From positions 1,075,353 through 1,139,352 of the forward strand of contig JAOQNJ010000001.1 in the NCBI GenBank assembly GCA_025961275.1: a stretch of 64,000 bases of DNA. Direction: 5' to 3'. The stretch is from Providencia alcalifaciens. GTDB lineage: Bacteria; Pseudomonadota; Gammaproteobacteria; Enterobacterales; Enterobacteriaceae. Positions 59,012 through 64,000 of the stretch are shown piece by piece. The number at the start of each line of letters is the position of its first letter. Positions within the stretch are counted from its first letter, which is position 1. The notes beneath the pieces were generated by a model, which saw nothing but the letters and a program-made list of their open reading frames with translations, had not been told where the DNA came from and searched no databases. The translations under genes and the position numbers were made by a program.

Positions 59012-59083
59012 GTGAAACGTCTTTTAATCGATATGTTCAATAAAATTGGTCGTGAAGATCAACAGTCCCTGGTAATGCTTTAG
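59012..59083 (+). CDS. Possible 23-codon leader ORF before aroH
   Basis: GTG start with AAGG eight bases upstream (59001-59004), encoding a short basic peptide (MKRLLIDMFNKIGREDQQSL and three more residues), stopping 10 bases before the aroH ATG. No tryptophan codons, so it is not a classical trp-type attenuator peptide. It may be a chance frame or upstream ORF. Confidence 0.25.
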   Translation: MKRLLIDMFNKIGREDQQSLVML

Positions 59084-59093
59084 AGAAGAAACA

Positions 59094-60143
59094 ATGCAAA
59101 AAACTGATGAACTACGTACTCAGCGTGTGGACAGTTTAATCACACCACAAACGCTCGCAGATGAATTTCCTATCTCCGATAAAGTTGCTGAAAACGTGAC
59201 AGCGTCACGTAAACGAATTGAAAAAATATTATCGGGTCAAGACCCTCGTTTATTAGTCATAGTCGGCCCTTGCTCTATCCATGATATAGACGCCGCACTT
59301 GACTATGCTAATAAACTCAATGTATTACGTGAGCGTTATCAAGATAGTCTCGAAATTGTTATGCGTACTTACTTTGAAAAACCTCGTACCGTTGTAGGCT
59401 GGAAAGGTTTAATCTCTGATCCAAATTTAGATAACTCCTGTCAGGTCAATACCGGTATTCGCCTTGCTCGTAAGCTACTCATAGATGTTAATCAACTTGG
59501 CTTGCCAACAGCGACTGAGTTTCTCGATATGGTGACAGGCCAATATATTGCTGATTTGATTAGTTGGGGAGCGATTGGTGCTCGAACAACGGAAAGCCAA
59601 ATTCATCGAGAAATGGCATCGGCGCTTTCCTGTCCAGTCGGTTTTAAAAATGGTACTGATGGCAATATTAATATTGCTATCGATGCGATTCGTGCTTCGA
59701 AAGCTCAACATATGTTTTTATCACCCGATAAAAATGGTCAAATGACTATCTACCAAACGAGTGGTAACCCTCACGGTCATATTATTATGCGTGGTGGTAA
59801 ACAGCCTAATTACTCGGTTGGTGATATCGCAGCAGCTTGTGATAAGTTACGTGAATTCGAATTAGCAGAACATTTAGTTATTGACTTCAGCCATGGTAAT
59901 TGCCAAAAAATTCACCGCCGTCAACTTGAAGTGGCTCGTGATATTGCAGAACAAATTAAAGATGGTTCAACGGCAATAAGTGGCATTATGGCAGAAAGCT
60001 TCTTAGTCGAAGGCACACAAAAAATTGTTTCAGGTCAGCCTTTGACTTACGGTCAATCTATTACAGATCCTTGTTTAGGCTGGGATGATACTGAGCAATT
60101 ACTCGAAATTTTAGCCCTCTCAGTCGAAAGTCGCTTTAAATAA
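59094..60143 (+). CDS. aroH: DAHP synthase, tryptophan-sensitive type (AroH)
   Basis: 349-aa enzyme of the first step of the shikimate pathway, phosphoenolpyruvate plus erythrose 4-phosphate to DAHP. VIVGPCSIHD, MRTYFEKPRTVVGWKGLI, GARTTESQIHREMASALSCPVGFKNGTDGN, and DFSHGNCQK are catalytic and metal-binding motifs. Synteny with ppsR and closeness to E. coli AroH indicate the Trp-sensitive isoform. No clear TrpR operator was found upstream. Confidence 0.93.
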   Translation: MQKTDELRTQRVDSLITPQTLADEFPISDKVAENVTASRKRIEKILSGQDPRLLVIVGPCSIHDIDAALDYANKLNVLRERYQDSLEIVMRTYFEKPRTVVGWKGLISDPNLDNSCQVNTGIRLARKLLIDVNQLGLPTATEFLDMVTGQYIADLISWGAIGARTTESQIHREMASALSCPVGFKNGTDGNINIAIDAIRASKAQHMFLSPDKNGQMTIYQTSGNPHGHIIMRGGKQPNYSVGDIAAACDKLREFELAEHLVIDFSHGNCQKIHRRQLEVARDIAEQIKDGSTAISGIMAESFLVEGTQKIVSGQPLTYGQSITDPCLGWDDTEQLLEILALSVESRFK

Positions 60144-60159
60144 TTTAATTGATAAATTC

Positions 60160-60199
60160 GACTCTTTAACTATGATTTTAAGGCTAAAGAGTCTATTTT
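60160..60199 (+). terminator. Terminator of aroH
   Basis: GACTCTTTA ... TAAAGAGTC (9-bp stem, 16-base loop), then TATTTTT, 17 bases after the stop. Confidence 0.8.
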
Positions 60200-60438
60200 T
60201 ATCATTAACTTATAATTTCCGATCATTTATCCTATTTTGTGCATATCCATCCTACGTCAAACTCTATCTAGTGCATTAACATACATGCTCTTCACGTAGT
60301 CCATTTTCATCATGAATTCGCTGTATGGATGCAGCTTGCATGCATCCGACTTCAATAATTTGAAGTATAAGTAACTATCTCTTGTAGTTATTTTGTTATC
60401 AAATGTAAAAACCTCTTGATGTTAATAGATAACTTAAA
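60200..60438. other. aroH-hemP intergenic region
   Basis: About 240 bases with GCATGCATCC and ACTTCAATAATTTGAAGT inverted repeats (about 60332-60366) that faintly resemble the end of an ERIC-like element. No ORF. Confidence 0.4.
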
Positions 60439-60457
60439 GATAATGATTCTCAATATT
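60439..60457 (+). promoter_or_regulatory. Fur box upstream of hemP
   Basis: GATAATGATTCTCAATATT matches 15 of 19 positions of the Fur consensus GATAATGATAATCATTATC, the first nine exactly. It lies 26 bases before the hemP ATG, where it would cover the promoter. Iron repression of the heme uptake genes is therefore expected. Confidence 0.8.
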
Positions 60458-60482
60458 AGTTTGATTATCAATTGAGTTAAAT

Positions 60483-60668
60483 ATGACGGATAATACTACT
60501 AAGCAACCTGTTGAAAACATAGCGAACCCAGTGGTAAAAACTGCCAACATTGACGTTATAGATAGCCATCAATTATTAGGTACTGATGGAAAAGTAACGA
60601 TTCAACATCATGGTGAAATATACCAATTAAGGCAAACACGCGCAGGTAAACTAATTTTAACCAAATAG
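60483..60668 (+). CDS. hemP: Hemin uptake protein HemP
   Basis: 61-aa small protein: the C-terminal half has the HemP pattern [20 protein letters not shown] followed by [15 protein letters not shown]. In Yersinia hemP precedes the hemin receptor gene; in other bacteria HemP/HmuP is a DNA-binding activator of heme uptake. Start at 60483, directly after the Fur box region. Confidence 0.9.
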   Translation: MTDNTTKQPVENIANPVVKTANIDVIDSHQLLGTDGKVTIQHHGEIYQLRQTRAGKLILTK

Positions 60669-60779
60669 TTTTTTATTCTGATAAATAATTTAACTAACAG
60701 CAAGCCACCCAGATCTTCGTATCAAGGCAGCCAGCTTAATTCACCATAAAAGGAATGGATTTCCTATGGAGTCTAACTG

Positions 60780-61203
60780 ATGTCTGCAACCCCCACTCTT
60801 TATCTTGATAAACGAAAAATAGTTGTATCTACAACAGTTACTCCAACAGGATTTAAAGCCAATGTTAGCTCGCTTTAGTCCCCCTATTGCGATAACAGAT
60901 CTTAGCCTTAGTTGGATGGTGAAGTTTCCCTTCAAAACTGCCATTCAAGGCAAAACACAGTATTACCTAAAACAAAATAAATCACAGCATGGACTCGATA
61001 GTGACCACCGAGAAGTGACTCCGTATGTCGCTTATAACAGGCATAACTTCATAGTGAGCTATCTCGCTGACCAATTTATAAAAGGATTAAATATGACATT
61101 TGTGCGGAAAAAAATTTTCATTCGTCAATATGTCTATTTTGGGGGTTCTTTAACAAAAATAGAGCCTCTATTTCAATGTGAATTATCAATGACAACCAAT
61201 TAA
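60780..61203 (+). pseudogene. Unrecognised gene between hemP and the heme receptor, perhaps frameshifted
   Basis: Two overlapping frames. An ATG at 60780, with GGAG six to ten bases upstream, reads 32 codons (MSATPTLYLDKRKIVVSTTV ...) to a TAG. A second frame is open from a TTG at 60823 to TAA at 61201 (126 codons, e.g. LARFSPPIAITDLSLSWMVK and KKIFIRQYVYFGGSLTKIEP) and has protein-like composition but no good start of its own. A frameshift between them is a reasonable guess. I do not recognise the protein; its place in the heme operon suggests a role in iron or heme use. Confidence 0.45.
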
Positions 61204-61306
61204 TAATTATAAAATAATGTTCACCGGTCTATTTTCCTACATGCGGGTTTAAGCAAAAACTTGAACTTGAAAATTATATCGGTAACTCGTTATGGAGTGT
61301 AACAAT

Positions 61307-63292
61307 ATGTCTCATGTTTTACGTTTATCTATTCTGACCAGTGCAATGCTGTCTGTTATTACCAGCGCACATGCAGAAACGCAAACATCAACAAAGTCAG
61401 CAAAAAATCATGATGTTATGACCGTTTATGCGACAGGAAATGAAAGAGATAGCTTTGATGCCCCAATGATGGTCACCGTTATCAAAAATAATTCGCCAGA
61501 AACACAAACTGCCAGCACCGTGAATGATATTTTACGAAAAATCCCGGGCATTGGTATCACAGGAACAAGCCGTGCAAACGGGCAAGATATCTATATGCGA
61601 GGATTTGATCGTCGAGGTATTTTGACGCTAGTTGATAACGTTCGCCAAGGTACAGATACAGGCCACGTTAATGGTACCTTTGTTGATCCTGCTTTGATAA
61701 AGCAAGTTGAAATCATTCGTGGCCCTTCTGCACTACTGTATGGTAGCGGTGCTATGGGCGGCGTCATCGCTTTTGAAACAGTGGATGCCAAAGATCTATT
61801 AGAAAAAGGAAAAAACAGCGGCTTCCGTGTGTTTAGCCAGGCAGCAACCGGTGATCATAGTTTCGGTTTTGGTGGTACTTCGTTTGGCCGCACAGAACAA
61901 TTCGATGGGCTATTTAGCTTTGTTACTAAACAAGTCGGTGATATTCGCCTAAGTAATGGCGATGATATGGATAACAAAGAAACCATTTCTAACATGCTAG
62001 GTAAAGGAACGTGGCAAATTAATGATGACCAAAAAATTTCAGGTCAGCTGCGTTACTACAATAACAACGCCTATGAACCTAAAGACCCACAGCAACTTGC
62101 TGTAAGTAAAAGCAATCTGCAAGTGAATCGCACTACTCGGCAGCGTGATGCTCAAGCGACCTATCAGTTAAATCCAGAGTCACAAGATTGGCTAAACCTT
62201 AAAACAACAACTTACTACTCAGACGTGAATATTACGGCAAAAGGAAACGGTACAAACTATGAGGGGCGTACTCAAAAAACTTATGGCTTAAAACTGGATA
62301 ATCGCACCAATATTTATGATTTGCCTCTTGCGGCTCATAACTTGACATACGGTGGCGAGACTTATAAACAAAAACAGACCCCTTATGCAAACGCTTCACA
62401 GTTCCCAGACGCAGACATTTTATTTGCATCCAGTTTTTTACAAGATGAAATCGCGTTAAAAGATTTACCTATTTCATTTATTGTTGGTACACGTTATGAC
62501 CACTATAAGTCTGCTGCAAAGAGTCATGACGATGTGAAGGAAGGAAAATGGTCATCCAAAGGTGCGGTAAGCATCACACCGACAGACTGGTCAATGTTGT
62601 TTGCTTCCTACTCAGAAGCATTCCGCGCACCAACGATGATGGAAATGTATAACGATGAAAGACATTTTCCAGGCAACTATTGGAAACCAAATCCGGAGCT
62701 AAAACCAGAATCTACACAAACTGCTGAATATGGTTTTGGCTTGCGTTTCGATGACCTACTAATGGCTCGTGATAATCTACAATTTAAAACCAGTTACTTT
62801 AATACAAAAGCTAAAGATTATATTAATACTGAAGTTAATTTTCCCAAAGGCTACACCACCTCTGTCAATGCTAAACAGGCTAAAATTTGGGGTGTAGATG
62901 CCTCAATGAACTACAAAAATGACTACTTTAGCTGGGATCTTGCTTACAACAAAACGACAGGTAAAAACGAACATAATGGGGAATCAATTACATCAATCAA
63001 ACCTGAGTCAGTCACCAGTAATGTCGCTGTACCAGTTGCAGATAGTGGCTTTTCTGTGGGTTGGTTAGGTGAATTTACCCGCCATACTGATTTTAACGCT
63101 GCTACTAAGATACAACGTCAAGCCGGTTACGCTGTTCATGACTTCTATGTTAGCTACAAAGGCGAAGGCCAATTAAAAGGCTTAGGAACCAGTGTCGTAT
63201 TAGGCAATGCCTTCGATAAAGAATATTATTCGTCACAAGGCATCCCACAGGATGGGCGTAATGCCAAGCTACTTGTTAGCTTCCAATGGTAA
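61307..63292 (+). CDS. hemR: TonB-dependent outer-membrane heme receptor (HemR/HmuR type)
   Basis: 661-aa receptor. Signal peptide cleaved after SVITSAHA, TonB box DVMTVYATG, plug domain with IRGPSALLYGSGAMGGVIAF, then a 22-strand barrel ending LLVSFQW with the C-terminal Trp. The FRAP motif (SEAFRAPTMMEMY) and NPEL motif (KPNPELKPEST) flank a His (ERHFPG) as in heme receptors of Yersinia HemR type. Start at 61307: GGAGTG is eight bases upstream and the signal peptide is standard. Outer-membrane step of heme uptake. Confidence 0.92.
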   Translation: MSHVLRLSILTSAMLSVITSAHAETQTSTKSAKNHDVMTVYATGNERDSFDAPMMVTVIKNNSPETQTASTVNDILRKIPGIGITGTSRANGQDIYMRGFDRRGILTLVDNVRQGTDTGHVNGTFVDPALIKQVEIIRGPSALLYGSGAMGGVIAFETVDAKDLLEKGKNSGFRVFSQAATGDHSFGFGGTSFGRTEQFDGLFSFVTKQVGDIRLSNGDDMDNKETISNMLGKGTWQINDDQKISGQLRYYNNNAYEPKDPQQLAVSKSNLQVNRTTRQRDAQATYQLNPESQDWLNLKTTTYYSDVNITAKGNGTNYEGRTQKTYGLKLDNRTNIYDLPLAAHNLTYGGETYKQKQTPYANASQFPDADILFASSFLQDEIALKDLPISFIVGTRYDHYKSAAKSHDDVKEGKWSSKGAVSITPTDWSMLFASYSEAFRAPTMMEMYNDERHFPGNYWKPNPELKPESTQTAEYGFGLRFDDLLMARDNLQFKTSYFNTKAKDYINTEVNFPKGYTTSVNAKQAKIWGVDASMNYKNDYFSWDLAYNKTTGKNEHNGESITSIKPESVTSNVAVPVADSGFSVGWLGEFTRHTDFNAATKIQRQAGYAVHDFYVSYKGEGQLKGLGTSVVLGNAFDKEYYSSQGIPQDGRNAKLLVSFQW

Positions 63293-63318
63293 TTTATAAT
63301 TAATTAAGGAGATACACT

Positions 63319-64000
63319 GTGAGTTCAACACTTTTCGAGCGTTATCAACAAGCAAAAGCAGAAAACAAAGCAAAATACGCTCGTGATCTGGCTGCATTCC
63401 TCAATGTTTCTGAGGGAGAGCTTTTACATAGCCGAGTTGGCCATGACAAAGCACAAAGACTCGACGTTGATGCCCCGACACTACTCAAAGCACTCGCCGC
63501 TGTAGGTCAAGTTAAAGCTATCACACGTAATGAATACGTTGTTCATGAGCAAGTTGGTCGTTATGACAATGCTAAATTCAATCCTCACGCTGGCTTAATT
63601 TTAAATCCAGGCGCATTGGATTTACGTATGTTTTTTGCACATTGGAGTTCGGTTTTTACGCTGACAGAAGATACTAAAAATGGCGAATGCCACAGTATCC
63701 AATTTTTCGATAAACAAGGTGATGCACTGCATAAAGTCTATACTACAGATGAGACTGATATGGCAGCTTGGCAATCACTGATTGAACAATATGCGACTTC
63801 AGAGAACCCGCCACTGGTGATTGAGCCAGCAGAACCTTTCTCCGAGCAGCCTATCAGTGAAGAATTGAAGCAGCAGCTTGAGCAAGAATGGCGCAACATG
63901 ACTGATGTTCACCAATTCTTTATTTTATTGAAGAAAAACAATCTCAGCCGCCAGCAAGTGTTCCGCTCTGTGAGTGATGATTTAGCATGGCAAGTTCCTA
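63319..64000 (+). CDS. hemS: Hemin-degrading factor HemS/HmuS, 5' part
   Basis: GTG start with AAGGAGAT six bases upstream, open to the window end (227 codons). The N-terminal part has the HemS pattern: FERYQQAKAENKAKYARDLAAFLNVSEGELL, LKALAAVGQVKAITRNEYVVHE, and a second repeat begins around LKKNNLSRQQVFRSVSDDLA. HemS proteins bind or degrade cytoplasmic heme to release iron. Starts 26 bases after hemR, so the genes are co-transcribed. The heme-binding His lies near or beyond the visible end. Confidence 0.93.
   Translation, partial: MSSTLFERYQQAKAENKAKYARDLAAFLNVSEGELLHSRVGHDKAQRLDVDAPTLLKALAAVGQVKAITRNEYVVHEQVGRYDNAKFNPHAGLILNPGALDLRMFFAHWSSVFTLTEDTKNGECHSIQFFDKQGDALHKVYTTDETDMAAWQSLIEQYATSENPPLVIEPAEPFSEQPISEELKQQLEQEWRNMTDVHQFFILLKKNNLSRQQVFRSVSDDLAWQVP

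Noticed and set aside
60240..60380. Possible third ERIC-like element upstream of hemP
   Set aside because: Only the last bases (ACTTCAATAATTTGAAGT) recall the element; the start is absent, so the evidence is too weak.

Overview
The window reads as chromosome of a gamma-proteobacterium of the order Enterobacterales, family Morganellaceae, most likely Providencia. Gene order follows the Escherichia coli neighbourhood (sap-fabI; gst-pdxY-tyrS-pdxH-anmK-slyB-slyA-ydhL; gloA-rnt-grxD; ynhF-purR-punR-punC-cfa-ribE-mdtK-valine tRNAs-pykF-lpp-ldtE-suf; menI-ydiJ-ydiK-rprA-ppsA-ppsR-aroH), but the DNA is clearly AT-rich. It also carries an MrpJ-like regulator and a hemP/heme-receptor/hemS locus, which fit Proteus/Providencia relatives. 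The genus is an inference; no database search was possible.

Layout. 1-2.1 kb: end of the peptide ABC transporter genes sapD-sapF, then fabI. 2.1-6 kb: DUF817 membrane protein, glutathione transferase, DUF523/DUF1722 protein, lipocalin. 6.2-10.4 kb, minus strand: vitamin B6 salvage and neighbours (pdxY, tyrS, pdxH, anmK). 10.9-13.2 kb: slyB with a perfect PhoP box, slyA with a TTG start, ydhL. 13.3-25.8 kb: a decayed lambda-like prophage between ydhL and gloA, bounded by a 21-bp perfect direct repeat. 25.9-38.5 kb: gloA, rnt, grxD, a methyltransferase, the tiny gene ynhF, purR, the purine-nucleoside pair punR/punC, cfa, an AraC regulator with a small monooxygenase, ribE and mdtK. 38.6-42.9 kb: three identical tRNA-Val(GAC) genes, pykF, lpp, ldtE. 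43.2-53.0 kb, minus strand: the suf Fe-S operon (with an ERIC-like repeat between sufS and sufE), menI and ydiJ. 53.3-60.1 kb: ydiK, the sRNA gene rprA, ppsA, ppsR and aroH. 60.4-64 kb: a Fur-box-preceded heme uptake locus cut by the window end.

The prophage is the unusual part. It keeps an integrase, an AlpA/excisionase-like gene and a holin, endolysin and Rz/Rz1 lysis cassette. It has lost all recognisable head genes and most tail genes. The replication protein O gene is frameshifted and fused by a deletion to the end of an antitermination Q gene. The tail-tip J gene is a fragment with two single-base frameshifts. A DinI-like gene next to the left att site is broken by a 7-bp tandem duplication. 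Possible cargo genes persist: an MrpJ-like regulator, a TonB-domain lipoprotein flanked by two almost identical terminators, and a DUF1161 periplasmic protein on the opposite strand. Where the structural genes should be, about 1.3 kb of apparently non-coding DNA holds a diverged tandem array of hairpin/terminator units, including two 90-nt copies that align without gaps and could be small RNAs. This is the best candidate here for something undescribed.

The chromosomal genes, by contrast, are intact, so the prophage frameshifts are more likely real decay than sequencing error.
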